The notes under the pieces: model-generated
Told to the model about the DNA's origin: nothing
What the model saw: the letters and a program-made list of their open reading frames with translations, nothing else
Database searches by the model: none
Part shown: positions 1 through 9,991 of the stretch, one piece after another
How positions within the stretch are numbered: the first letter of the stretch is position 1
How the letters are laid out: each line of letters starts with the position of its first letter
Position numbers and translations under genes: made by a program
NCBI RefSeq assembly: GCF_000801105.2
Contig: NW_026615436.1
Span: 1-64,000, forward strand
Direction: 5' to 3'
Origin: Raphanus sativus
Taxonomy: Eukaryota > Streptophyta > Magnoliopsida > Brassicales > Brassicaceae
Length of the DNA stretch: 64,000 nt

Positions 1-1080
1 CTGGTTGACAACATGGTTAAGAGTGATGCAGTCTACAGTGGGACCATGACAGAGCAATAGAGTCAGAAGACAAGCAGACAAGAAATGAGATAAAGGCTCT
101 TCAGGAGAAGATTGACAAACTCATTGCTGATAAGGCCACACAAGCGCAGGTGAACTTTGTTGGAAACCAAACCAGGAGATACCTCCTACTGTCAATGAGG
201 TTGAGGGTTTGGAAGGGCAAGAGGAATTGTGTTTCATCAACAGCAATGGTAGCTGGTACAAGAAGGAACCCAACTTTCAGTACAACAACTACCAACAGAA
301 GCCCTATTCCAACAACCAGCAGAGTGGTTATCAGCCTCGAAACAACCAGCAGAGCAACTATCAGCCTCAGCAAAACTCCTCTCTAGCTCTTCTGCTCCTC
401 AACAGAGCAGCACTGATGCCTTACTGAAACAGATCTTGGAGTCTCAGACTAGAAGTGAGAAGCATGTGGCTATGAGCTGAAGAACCTTCACTCCAAGATT
501 GATGGAAGCTACAATGAGCTCAACAACAAATTCTCCAACCTTGCTTCTCTGTCAAGAATTTGGAGAATCAGTTTGCTTCCATGAGCTCCCACCAGAACCG
601 CCAGCAAGGATCTCTACCTGGAAAGTCAGATCAAAACCCCAAGGAAGCAAAAGCTGTCACACTTAGGAGTGGTAAGCAGTTGACTCCTGTAACCCTCACC
701 AAGGATGCTGAGAAACAAGGTGAGGAGGTGGCCATCAACCTAGATGATGAAGTGGTCATTGTTGATGAGAAGACAGATGCTGAGATCTTGGAGAAGATTG
801 TGAAAGCCAAGGGTAAAGGAAAGGTTGGAGAAGAGAAAAAAACAACAAAAGATGGTGAATCTGCTGCTCCAGCAAGTGAGAGCTCTCCTGTCCCTCCTCC
901 CTATGAACCAAAGCTTCCATTCCCTGGTAGATTCAAGAAAGCAGCTGCTACAGAAGTACAAGGCTTTGTTTGAGAAGCAGATGAGTGAAGCTCAGGTTAC
1001 AATGCCCATCATTGATGCTTTCATGCTGATTCCTCAATACAGCAACTCCTGAAAGATGTTGTAGCTGCTAAGAAGAAGGA
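1..1080 (+). pseudogene. Athila gag remnant (frameshifted)
   Basis: Fragments of one gag polyprotein can be read in changing frames. A Gln/Asn/Tyr-rich stretch lies around 230-390 (QYNNYQQKPYSNNQQSGYQ), a coiled region around 430-560, and a long readable block at 560-973 starting ENQFASM and containing KAVTLRSGKQL and PPYEPKLPFPGRFKK. The block then continues in another frame (LLQKYKALFEKQMSEAQ, about 937-1050) toward the protease. The shifts near 425, 475, 940 and 1050 prevent one continuous product. The gag start is outside the window. In an intact element this would be the capsid/nucleocapsid precursor. Confidence 0.75.
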
Positions 1081-1081
1081 G

Positions 1082-1675
1082 ATGGAGGGCATGATGGTTC
1101 TGAGTCATGAGTGCAATGCCATCATTCAGAGGCTTGATGCTCCAGAGAAGCTAGAGGATCCAGGATGCTTCACACTCCCTTGTGCTCTTGGACCTATGGT
1201 GTTTGAGAAATGTCTCTGCGATTTGGGAGCTAGTGTCAGCTTGATGCCTTTGTCTGTGGCAAAGAAGCTTGGATTCACTCAGTACAAGAAGTGTAGACTC
1301 TCTCTGGTGTTGGCTGATCGTTCAGTGAAGTACCCTGTGGGCATCCTAGAGAACCTCCCTGTGAAGATTGGAAGGTATGAGATACCTACAGATTTTGTGG
1401 TGCTTGAGATGGGTGAGGAGGCTCAAGACCCATTGATTCTTGGAAGGCCATTCTTAGCTACTGCAGGAGCTATTGTGAATGTGAAGGAAGGGAAGATTGA
1501 CCTCCATTTGGGCAAGGAGAACATCCTCCACTTTGACATCAAGGAGAAAATGAGGAACCCCACTGTGTTGGACAAGCCTTCACCATTGAAGAAGAAATGG
1601 GCCCTCCTGCTGATGATCACTTTGATGAGCTACCACCTGAGGAAGATGGGTGTCAACTCCACTTTCTGCACCTAG
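1082..1675 (+). pseudogene. Athila retropepsin-like protease remnant
   Basis: This open stretch of 197 codons holds a retropepsin-like aspartic protease domain. The catalytic-loop region reads [13 protein letters not shown] at about residues 45-57, where the usual D-S/T-G is D-L-G, as is common in Athila elements. A second conserved segment is [18 protein letters not shown] at about 114-131. After about residue 160 the frame departs from the family sequence: another frame reads IEEEMGPP and ELPPEEDG over the same bases. The domain would normally be fused to gag upstream and to reverse transcriptase downstream. The latter is deleted here. It is a relic rather than a working protein. Confidence 0.8.
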
Positions 1676-1844
1676 TCCAGCCTGATCCAAAGGAGGCAAA
1701 GTCAAGCTAGAGACTTAAAACAAGCTCACTTGGGAGGAAGTCCCATGAGTATCCTTGTATATATTGCATTAGTATTTGCATTATCATCTTATTGCATAAA
1801 ACAATGGGAAAATGAAGTTGTGTGCAGGTGTTGAGCAGAAAGTC

Positions 1845-2020
1845 GGACATCAGAGCGAGGGGAGAGAAGTCGCTCCAGCTGGGATCGACTTGCCCACAGC
1901 GACGCCCCAGAGGTCGCTCGCGTCCACCCGAGCGAAACTGACCATGGAGCGAGGTCTCCGCAGCGACGTCACGAGGTCGCTCCAGCTGGGAGCGACCTGC
2001 CGCAGCGACCCTTCCACCTC
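1845..2020. repeat. AGCGACC / GGTCGCT motif cluster 1
   Basis: The internal 3' region of the Athila-like element has many degenerate copies of gagcgacc or its complement ggtcgct(cc), in both orientations, in a GC-rich island set in AT-rich sequence. A similar cluster lies inside the LTR at 3890-4105. The motif can form many alternative short stems. No function is recognised. Confidence 0.7.
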
Positions 2021-3543
2021 TCCCGTCTCAGGTAACTGGAAACTTCCCTTCTCCCAGTTTTTCTTTGCATTTTAGAATTTCATTGGGTACCTCACTCACA
2101 CAGAGACTGTGTGATTTAAGTGTGGGGGAGGTACCAAGTATTTGATCATGTTTGTTTTCATGATTTTGAGTCTCATGCATTGCATATTACATTCTTATTT
2201 GCATAGAAAAAATCAAAAAAAATAAAAAATTTGAAAAACACAAAAAGAATCATTTAGTTGCATCATTTGCATTTTTAGGATTGAGTCTAGAAGCATATAG
2301 GTTGCATTCATGCATTAGGGGGATTTCAACCTTGTAAAGAGCTCATGCTAAGTACTGAATTTGTTGACCTTTGTAATCATGACAAGTAGCTTGAGCACCC
2401 TTTGGAAAGCTTGTAAACTTCGCGCCTTGAATGCTCCTCTTGAAACTCATTTGACTGTTGATACTCTCTCTTTGAAGCAAGCTCCTGTTTTAATGTCTCT
2501 TGCATATGGTCCTTGTGTACTAAGTCATGGATATACACACTTGAGTTGTCCCATCCTTTTTACCAATCTTCTTGACAAACTCAAGTGGTACTCCACTCCC
2601 AAAACCCATACCTCTTTTTAAACCATCATTATTTGTTGAGTGAGGCCTCTTTGGAAAGCTTTACATGTGCATAATGTTGAGAGTATTGGGAACGACAATG
2701 CTTAGTCTCCATTCTTGCTAGATTAGTCACTCTATTGTCTAGCTATAGGAAGGGGGTGAGTGTTGTGATTGTGATTTGGGAATATGAAAGGTTTGACTCT
2801 TTGTGCTTAAATGATTAGTCTTTATGGGATAAGTGGAGAAGTATCTAGCTCTTATTGTGAAAAGTCTTGGCCCCCAATATAAAAAAAAAAAAAAAAAAAA
2901 AAGAGAATAAAAAGGGGGCTAGCAAAGTTGTTAGGAGCTAAGATTTGTTTTAAAATTGTGAAAAATCCCTTATTGATTTCAAAAAGAAAGAGTCTGATGT
3001 GAAGAATGTTCTTGGGATCTTTTGGTGAGAGATGTGAGTTGGGTTTGACATTGAGGAATAATTAAATATCTTGTGTGTTTGGGAAAGGGTAGAACAATGG
3101 AGATTGAGCATTGTATGCATGAGTTGATCCCTTTCTTAGATATATTATGTGTAATGTCAAAGCTACTGTGTTTGAGAGTAAACCACCTTAAAGATTATTT
3201 TGAACCTCTGATTTCACTTGCATTAAAGCCTTTGTCTTACCAAACCAAATGACTTGGACCAGTTGACCATTTGTGAGATGTCTATTGAGTTTGCTTCCTG
3301 AATGTTAGAGAGATGGTGGATTTGTGGTTTGTGGATGCATGATTAATGAGTGTAGAGATCAAAGGAGCTGGGATAGGCCTAGAGAAGTTAGAGATGGATA
3401 AAATCTTTGCTCTTGCTATTTGGTATGATTATGCAAGGTTGTTAGGTTGAGAACTAAGAAGAGTTTCTTTTGGTTATGAGTCCCCATCTTCAAACTTTTC
3501 TCCTTGGTTCTTGAAAGTTTACTTGTGGACAAGTAAAGGACTA

Positions 3544-3555
3544 GTGTGGGGGAGT
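3544..3555 (+). other. 3' polypurine tract of the Athila-like element
   Basis: The purine run gtgtgggggag sits directly before the LTR start TGATATCTTGC. Such a tract primes plus-strand DNA synthesis in LTR retrotransposons. A second copy (tgtgggggag, about 2121-2131) lies further upstream in the internal region, as an internal duplicate of the tract. Confidence 0.75.
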
Positions 3556-5030
3556 TGATATCTTGCATATTTGCATTGTTTTAGCTATTCATTCATAAGC
3601 ATTTGCATCATATAGATTAGGATTTAGACATGTTTAGGTTGCATTTGGCATACATATGTCTCTATCAGGTATTGGAACACCACATGGAGTTCTTGGAGAC
3701 ATTTGGAAGCAATGTGATCAAAAAGGGGTGAAAGATGAGCATGGATGGAGGCCTTAGAGAAATCTTCTGTTGCTAAGATTTTGTGGAGACACAGGAAATT
3801 GAGTTAGCTTTCTAATGGAAGTGGTTTCAAGTCATTTGGAGATGTAATGGAGGAGTTATGATCAATTTACTAGAGGCATATCCATCCTGGTCGAGAACCG
3901 CAGAGTGACCTTCTGGAGCGACCCCCTAAGGTAGCTCCCAACCAGAGCGACCAACCAGAGCGACCTGCCTAAGTAGCTCGCGTTTTCATCGCCCGGAGAC
4001 ACAAAAATGGAGGCTGGAGCGACCTCTCAGAGCAACCCTCCAAGGTCGCTCCCAACCCAGAGCGACCTCCTGGAGTGATCCTCTGAGGTCGCTCCGCGTT
4101 ATCTGCTGCACGATTTTATTATTTTCAAGGACCTTTTTGCAATTGTTGTGCACGTTTTTGCACTTGGAAAACCTAATGTTTAAGTACTATGTAGCCACCA
4201 TTTGGCAGATTATCTTTTATGAAATCTATTGAATACACAAAACTCTCTCAAGAAAAGTTCTCTTTTGGCTTTGATTGTTCTTGTGTTCTTGTGAGTTTCT
4301 CTTCTATTTCTCTATATGATTCATCTGAAATCCACCATGGGTTTAAGAGGAATCATGGAGATTAGTGAGTAATCACCTTTTGGATTCATGGGTTAGGGTG
4401 ATTAAGGTTGATTAGGCTAGTTCTAGGATGTTTTAGGTATAGATCATACTTGTTCCTTGCATAGTAGAGTGATCTTAATGCATCATTTGAGTAGGCCACT
4501 CAAAGGGTGATCTCTAGGCATTTCTCACCCGACAGGTGTTTGATGAAATGCCTGAGTCAACTCTCCTAGGCTTTTAGTGTACTTTGCCAAAGACATTTGT
4601 TGTTAAAGATGCTAAGATAGCTAATAGACTTGTTAGTAATGATTGCTTGCATGTTATTCAACCAAAGACATTTGATGTTTGAGACATGTTAGCAAATGAG
4701 CATTCATCTAGACATAGAGCTTGCTTAGAATTGTGTCTAGGCTTAAGGTTGATAGTTTGATTTATCATTTACATTCCTTAGTTCGAAACCTGATCACCCA
4801 AGGTCTAAATCCCTATACCCATGAGTTCTCCTTTCCAATAGCTTAAAAGTATCATTTTTATTGCTTTGCATTAGCTTTAATCATTAGTTTAGAAATCATC
4901 AAATCACTGGCTGCACTTAGATTAGGCAAATACTTGCATTCTCACTGCTTTGAGTCCCTCAGAACTGATTCGACAACTTACTTCCACTATACTATTATTT
5001 GACTTAGGAGCCTCAAAACTCCTAACATCA
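3556..5030 (+). repeat. 3' LTR of the Athila-like element (about 1475 bp)
   Basis: The LTR begins with TGATAT immediately after the polypurine tract. It most plausibly ends with ACATCA at 5030, giving TG...CA ends with a short inverted repeat (TGAT/ATCA). At 1475 bp it fits Athila LTRs, which I recall as 1.2-1.8 kb. It contains the second AGCGACC cluster (3890-4105). The right end is inferred from the terminal motif and from coding-like sequence of a different origin starting just after it. The 5' LTR needed to prove it is outside the window. Confidence 0.7.
3890..4105. repeat. AGCGACC / GGTCGCT motif cluster 2 (in the LTR)
   Basis: This is a second GC-rich island with repeated gagcgacct, ggtcgctcc and related variants, much like the one at 1845-2020 but located within the LTR. 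About a dozen degenerate copies alternate in orientation. The shared motif suggests a common origin or a conserved structural role in the element's RNA; this is inference. Confidence 0.7.
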
Positions 5031-5270
5031 TCCGCCCCTGAATACAAAGATGCTTTTGCTGAAAAGTCAGCTACAACATTTGCTAAATGCAGAATGAAAT
5101 TAAAAGAGATAGATTCGAAAGAGTTTGCCAACATACTGATATTATGGAAAATCCTTTCAAAACAACATCCTGAACCTGAGACTTCAAGATTAAGATGAGG
5201 ACCTTAGAGTTAGAAAAAACATTTAAACACCTGACATGTGAAGATACCGCTGCTTTGATTGCTATCTGAC
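5031..5270 (-). pseudogene. RNase H-like (RVT_3 type) domain fragment
   Basis: Read on the minus strand, the sequence gives AIKAAVSSHVRCLNVFSNSKVLI and then, in another frame, NSFESISFNFILHLANVVADFSAKASL. Together these match the plant RNase H-like domain found at the C-terminus of many LINE ORF2 proteins and in stand-alone host proteins. The family pattern is a KVFSDS-like segment, then SISFxFIPR, then NxxADxLAK. The catalytic Asp of the SDS segment is Asn here, and a frameshift lies near 5140-5165. The fragment stops at the Athila LTR end. It is clearly broken; whether it came from a LINE or a host gene is open. Confidence 0.55.
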
Positions 5271-5278
5271 TCTTAGTT

Positions 5279-5498
5279 TACTTTAACTACGGTAAAGATT
5301 AGCTCTAAGGTGTGATATATAGTAAAGAGTCGCTTCTTCATTTAAAAATAAAAATTCATGCGTCTCTCCTCCACAATTTCTGTTTTTCTACTTTAGAAAT
5401 TGTGGAGGAGAGACGCATGAATTTTTATTTTTAAATGAAGAAGCAGACTCTTTACTATATATCACACCTTGGAGCTAATTTTTACCGTAGTTAAAGTA
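5279..5498. repeat. long near-perfect inverted repeat (foldback), arms of about 102 bp
   Basis: The left arm 5279-5380 and right arm 5396-5498 are reverse complements apart from two substitutions and one single-base indel. They are separated by a 15-nt loop (tgtttttctacttta). A transcript would fold into a hairpin of about 102 bp. A 9-bp direct repeat ttagtttac (5273-5281 and 5534-5542) brackets the foldback plus the second hairpin. Such a repeat would fit a Mutator-like target-site duplication, but ordinary terminal repeats are not clear on the right side. No coding content. Confidence 0.9.
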
Positions 5499-5529
5499 TA
5501 TTTCTGTTTTTCTACTTTAGAAATATACT
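5495..5529. repeat. second small hairpin with the same loop
   Basis: The stem agtatatttc (5495-5504) and gaaatatact (5520-5529) encloses a 15-nt loop identical to the loop of the large foldback. The identical core is 23 nt (tttc, loop, gaaa). It abuts the right arm of the large foldback. Confidence 0.85.
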
Positions 5530-5861
5530 AACTTTAGTTTACAAAAAAAAAAGGGAAATTAGGCCTATAAAAACCAAGGTAATAAAAAACTAACAATGGT
5601 TATTTGTATAACTTAATTCTTCAGTTATTATCTCCTTCGATCTATACGTGGATCAATATACCCCTTGTCATGGGTTCACAGTGTTATCCAAAAATTATAA
5701 GTTCCATTTAACATTTACCAAAAAAATTGTAAGTTCCCTGAAGTTAATCTAAAATATGTTCAAGTTACATGATCTATAAGTAACTTAATTTTTAGTAACA
5801 TAAAACACAAGTTATGATTTGAAGTTGTCCCCTAAACTATAATAATAGATGGCTAACTTTT
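5499..5861. other. AT-rich spacer without recognised genes
   Basis: Apart from the small hairpin listed separately, only AT-rich non-coding sequence is seen here, ending at the LINE target-site duplication at 5862. Confidence 0.6.
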
Positions 5862-5872
5862 AAAATCGATAA
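5862..5872. repeat. LINE target-site duplication, left copy
   Basis: The 11-bp sequence aaaatcgataa recurs at 9909-9919 directly after the LINE poly(A) tail. The A's at its left may partly belong to the tail in the right copy, so at least 7 bp are certain. Confidence 0.85.
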
Positions 5873-6094
5873 TCCAATCACCCTTCTAGATTTGGCTCTT
5901 CTCACCTCCCTCCTAAAGCCATTTCAAACCCTTTTGCCCCTCTCTGCCCCGAAAACCTATCAAAAACTCCACCTATCTTTCTCCCGGGCCAAACTGTCTC
6001 CTCTTCCTCCTCCCTAATTCCACCAGACCTTAGCTCCCTCCCTGGAAAGGGTCCTCTCCTTCCTTTAGGAGTGACCCCGACCAATCCCCAATGA
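5873..6094 (+). pseudogene. LINE ORF1, last 73 codons
   Basis: An open frame runs from the first base of the element to TGA at 6092-6094. It encodes a Pro/Ser-rich tail (ending LLPLGVTPTNPQ). The stop codon overlaps the ORF2 start as ATGA (6091-6094), the tight arrangement typical of LINE ORF1/ORF2 junctions. The CCHC RNA-binding part of ORF1 would lie upstream and is missing through 5' truncation. The assignment rests on position and frame rather than on a recognisable domain. Confidence 0.6.
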
Positions 6095-7018
6095 GTAAAA
6101 AAATCTTTTTTTGGAATGTCCGAGGTATAAATGAGCCGGACAAGCATTGACCTTTTGTTCAGTGGCTGGAAAAAAACAAGCCTACTATCGGTGCTCTTTT
6201 GGAAACACACATTCAGGAAACTCAATTGAATCATATGATGGGGAAACTGTGCTCGGGATGGAGCTATACCTCAAACCACGACACCCACACTGATGACAGG
6301 GTTATCATTATATGGAAAGCTCCAACTTCTGTCCAAGTGCTTCACCAAACTTGGCAATCTATCACTTGCAGAGTAAATTTAGGCAATGGGGATACATTTT
6401 ATTACTCTGCGGTGTACGCTTCAAACACTAGAGATGAGAGATTAGAACTCTGGCAGACGCTTCAAGAAGTGCAGCAAACTTTATTTCTGGAAAATCAAAG
6501 CTGGCTAATTGGTGGGGACCTTTACCAGATTATCCATTATGCTGAGCACTCTTCTCTAGCTGTTGACCATTTGACGCCAGATATGATGGAGCTGAAAAAC
6601 GTGATTGTCGACTTGGGAATGGATGACTTACGATACCATGGTACTGCCCACACATGGACAAACAAAAGACCAGCTGCTCCTATCACTAAGAAGTTGGACA
6701 GAGCTCTAGTTAATAACACTTGGATCCAAACCTTCCCCAATAGCCTTGCCTCCTTCCTGCCTATCGACTTCTCTGACCACTCTCCCTGCCTCATAAACCT
6801 TCATTGCCCTCTACCTCAATCCGGAACCAAACCATTTAAATTCTTCAACTTCCTAACCACCCATCCCATGTTCCTTCAAACGGTTGAGACTGCATGGATT
6901 CTCGGTGGAGGAGAAGCAAGAGACTTGGCTACTCTGGGTTATAAGTTGAAAAACTTAAAGCGATCTCTCAAAACTCTCCATAAAGATAATTTTTTCAGAT
7001 ATTCAGAAACGAGTGAGT
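6091..7018 (+). pseudogene. LINE ORF2, endonuclease part (interrupted)
   Basis: The ATG at 6091 opens with MSKKIFFWNVRGIN, the usual start of a plant LINE apurinic-like endonuclease. An in-frame TGA at codon 20 (6148-6150) interrupts it; a CGA-to-TGA change at a CpG would explain this. The domain then continues: LLETHIQ near the start, a degenerate WLIGGDLYQI (GDFN in most members), HTWTNKRP, KLDRALVN, and SDHSPCLINL, which carries the catalytic SDH motif. An extra T in the run at 6990-6995 shifts the frame before TGA at 7016-7018. The endonuclease would nick genomic DNA to prime reverse transcription. Confidence 0.9.
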
Positions 7019-9202
7019 GAGGCTAACGTTTGTTTAAAACTGGTGCAGGTACAAGCGATGGACAACCCTAATACTATCACTTTTCAAAATGAGAGAGACT
7101 GTTACCAGAGATGGAGTTTTCTGAGAGGAATAGAAGAAGCATTTTTCCACCAAAAATCTAGAATAAATTGGCTTAAGGTGGGGGACTGTAACTCACCATT
7201 TTTTCAGATGGTTGCAGCAGCCAGGAACTCATACAACTCCATACGCGTTCTCGTCGGTGCTAATGGTCAAGAAGTCACTGATCCAGACATGATGAGCCTG
7301 ATAGCGATCGCACATTTTAAGGATATTCTGGCCCCTGAACTCTTGCCACAGCTAACTTGCACCCTGCAATGGCTGGAAGAGCTTAACACCTTCAGATGCA
7401 ACGTCCAGCAGAAATGCCTCATGTCTTCATTCCCGACTCTGATGGAGATACAGTCTGTGCTTTCAAAGATCAACCCTAACAAAGCGCCAGGGCCTGACGG
7501 TTTCACCTCAGGATTTTTTAAAGCAGCATGGCAGATTTTAGGTTCAGAGTTCCAAACAGCTGTAACCAAATTCTTCACTACGGGGTTTCTGCCATCGTCT
7601 ACAAATGCAACAATCCTCACTCTTATCCCAAAGAAACCGGGGGCTTCGCTAATCTCTGATTTTCGTCCTATCTCCTGCTGTAACACCTCTTACAAGGTCA
7701 TCTCGCGCTTACTGGTGAAACGCATCAAGCCTATCCTCTCTTCACTGATTCTGCCAAACCAAACAGCTTTCATCAAAGGGCGGTTACTCCTAGAAAACAC
7801 ACTCTTGGCTTCAGAGATAGTGCAAGGGTATCATCGAAAGGGTGGTGTAAAGAGGATAACACTGAAACTGGATATAGCTAAAGCATTTGACACTGTCCGT
7901 TGGGACTTTCTCTTCAAATGCCTCAGAGCGATTCAGGTCCCTGACCTCTGTATTCGTTGGTTAGAAGCATGTGTTACTACCCCAGCCTTCTCCACAGGGT
8001 TCAATGGATCAACATATGGATACTTCAAAGGGAAAAGAGGATTGAGGCAGGGTGATCCCCTATCGCCTTACTTGTTTGTGATCACAATGAACTGTCTCTC
8101 TCTTGCGTTGAATAGAGCTGCGGAGGAAGGAAAAATAAACTACCACCACAAGTGCCGATCCACCAAATTAACCCACTTATGCTTCGCCGACGACCTTCTG
8201 ATATTCACGGATGGATCCCTCTCTTCAGTTCAGAATGTTCTGCAAATACTTGAAGAATTCAAAGAGAAGACGGGTCTGGGCATAAGCATATCTAAATCCT
8301 GCTTCTTTGCATCTGGGCTAAGACAAGATGAAATCAGCTCCATTCAAGCATCTACGGGGCTATCGTATGGTTCCCTTCCCATCCGATACTTAGGGGTACC
8401 ACTGTGCTCTAAAAAGATATCCATCCACCAGTGCGCACCTCTTATACAGTCGGTCAAGAGCAAGCTGAACTCCTGGACAAACAGAACCCTTTCTTACGCG
8501 GGAAGACTGGTGCTTATCAACACTGTTATCAATGGTATCACCAATTTCTGGACTAGTGCCTTCATATTGCCAAAAGCTTGCACGGCGGAAATAGATTCTT
8601 TATGTGGAAAATTCCTCTGGAAAGGTAACTGCGAGGCTCCCTCTTCAGCTAAAGTCGCCTGGAGCTCCTGCTGTAAAGATAAAAAAGAAGGAGGATTAGG
8701 TCTGAGAAACTTAGCAAAGTGGAATGAGGCATGTGCTATGAAGTTAATTTATCTTCTCTTCTTCTGTCCTGCATCTATCTGGTCATTATGGTTTATAGCA
8801 GAGGTCCTGGAAGGAAATGTAAACAATTTCTGGGTCATCAACACGAAACAGAAGCACTCTTGGCTTGCTAGGAAACTAATTGGTATGCGTGGAACTGTCT
8901 ATCCTTGGATAATTCAGAGGGTTGGGAACGGAGAAACTTGCTATTTCTGGTCTGGAAATTGGTCTCCTTTTGGTTGTTTGTCTGACTATCTAGGACGAAA
9001 TTCAAGAATCAGGTTTCCAATACCGAGAGAGGCAACACTGGCAGAGCTATGGGAAAACGATGGATGGCGAATCCCCCGGCAAGATCAGAAAACCAGGTTC
9101 AAGTTATTACCTTCCTCCTATCACTCTCCATTACCAACTGTATGGACTGCTATGAATGGATGCCGGGAGGAGTTGCGGCAACTAGATACTCAACTGGCTT
9201 GA
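7013..9202 (+). pseudogene. LINE ORF2, reverse transcriptase part
   Basis: This open frame of 729 codons continues the same polyprotein after the upstream frameshift. It holds the non-LTR reverse transcriptase motifs in order (approximate residues): KINPNKAPGPDGFTSGFFK (155), LIPKKPG and FRPISCCN (205-225), LKLDIAKAFDTVRWDFL (285), GLRQGDPLSPYLFVI (343), CFADDLLIF with the catalytic FADD (390), and RYLGVPL (460). A missing C in the run at 9073-9077 shifts the frame, so the last 40 or so codons are out of register and end at 9202. In the element the enzyme would copy LINE RNA at the nicked target. This copy is not intact. Confidence 0.93.
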
Positions 9203-9741
9203 TATATAAACTGCTTTGTGATCATGACCCGGAAGTTGTATGGCATAAACAGGTTTGGTTTTCAGGAGGAATCCCACGCCATATGTTTCTAACTTGGCTA
9301 GTGACTCTGAATAGATGTCCTACAAGAGATCGCCTTATCCATTGGGGACTCCCCACGGACCCGGCCTGTCTCCTCTGTCAATCTGCCCCTGAATCTATCT
9401 CACATATTTATTTTGAGTGCCCATTCTCTTGGCAAGTGTGGGAATCCGCAGCTCCATCAACTTACTACTCGCCATCTCGTCAATGGCTGCCATGCCTAAA
9501 TCAGCTGGTCTCCTTCACTGGAACAAGAATACAAAGGACTCTTCTTCTTCTTTATTGGCATGCGGTGATCTATTTTCTTTGGCAGGAAAGGAACAACCGG
9601 CTCCATCGAAACCACTTCTCTTCCGCACCTCAAACTCTGAAGAAAGTGAGGATGATAGTCAAAGATAGGATATCAAGTCTAAGGCAGGAAAGACCGGTGT
9701 TCTCGTCTCAGCTATCTCAACTTTACTTCGCCACAAGCTAA
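9078..9741 (+). pseudogene. LINE ORF2, C-terminal zf-RVT domain
   Basis: After the 9073-9077 frameshift the ORF2 product resumes in another frame (ARSENQVQVITFLLSLS onward) and ends with TAA at 9739-9741. It contains VWFSGGIPRHMFLTWLVTLN, CPTRDRLIHWG and CLLCQSAPESISHIYFECPF. The pattern CxxC followed by HxxxxC is that of the plant zinc-binding zf-RVT domain. No RNase H domain follows, which is common for this LINE group. Confidence 0.9.
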
Positions 9742-9908
9742 CTGACTACTACTACTCTCCCTACTCTGTTTCTCCCTCTGCCCATCATGGGCTTTTGATT
9801 CAATTGAGTTCTACACTATGTGTTATTTAAGCTACTTAGCTATTGGGTCCTGCCCTGTAAACATTTTCTTTCATGCAATTTAATAGTAAAAAGTTTGTTA
9901 AAAAAAAA

Positions 9909-9919
9909 AAAATCGATAA
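9909..9919. repeat. LINE target-site duplication, right copy
   Basis: The sequence aaaatcgataa follows the poly(A) tail and matches 5862-5872. Confidence 0.85.
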
Positions 9920-9991
9920 ATAAAAAGTTAATCTACGTAACTTTTTTTTTTGGAACACAACCAGTATAACTATACTAAACTTAATAATTAA

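Larger units (their letters stand above)
1..5030 (+). mobile_element. Athila-like Ty3/gypsy LTR retrotransposon, internally deleted, cut by the window edge
   Basis: The order gag, aspartic protease, polypurine tract and 3' LTR on the plus strand identifies an Athila-type Ty3/gypsy element. The protease reads [20 protein letters not shown], which is characteristic of Athila/Tat elements. Reverse transcriptase, RNase H and integrase are missing. Directly after the protease the sequence passes into a short stretch (about 1676-1760, including cacttgggaggaagtccc) that resembles the region around the pol stop of Athila elements. The copy is therefore a deletion derivative or member of a non-autonomous family. 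Several frameshifts break gag. The 5' LTR and start of gag lie left of the window. Family is sure; exact lineage is an inference. Confidence 0.85.
5873..9908 (+). mobile_element. L1-type LINE (non-LTR retrotransposon), 5'-truncated, about 4.0 kb
   Basis: The element reads in order: the tail of ORF1, then ORF2 with an endonuclease, a reverse transcriptase with a FADD catalytic motif, and a zf-RVT zinc-binding domain, then a 3' UTR and poly(A) tail. An 11-bp target-site duplication (aaaatcgataa) flanks it at 5862-5872 and 9909-9919. It begins inside ORF1, which is the usual result of incomplete target-primed reverse transcription. ORF2 carries one stop codon (6148-6150) and two single-base frameshifts (T run at 6990-6995, C run at 9073-9077), so this copy cannot encode an intact enzyme. 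Few lesions and a clean duplication suggest a fairly recent insertion. Confidence 0.95.

Noticed and set aside
2361..2621. Open frame of 86 codons in the Athila 3' region
   Set aside because: No domain and no similarity to env-like proteins that I can recognise; it lies in the normal non-coding 3' region.
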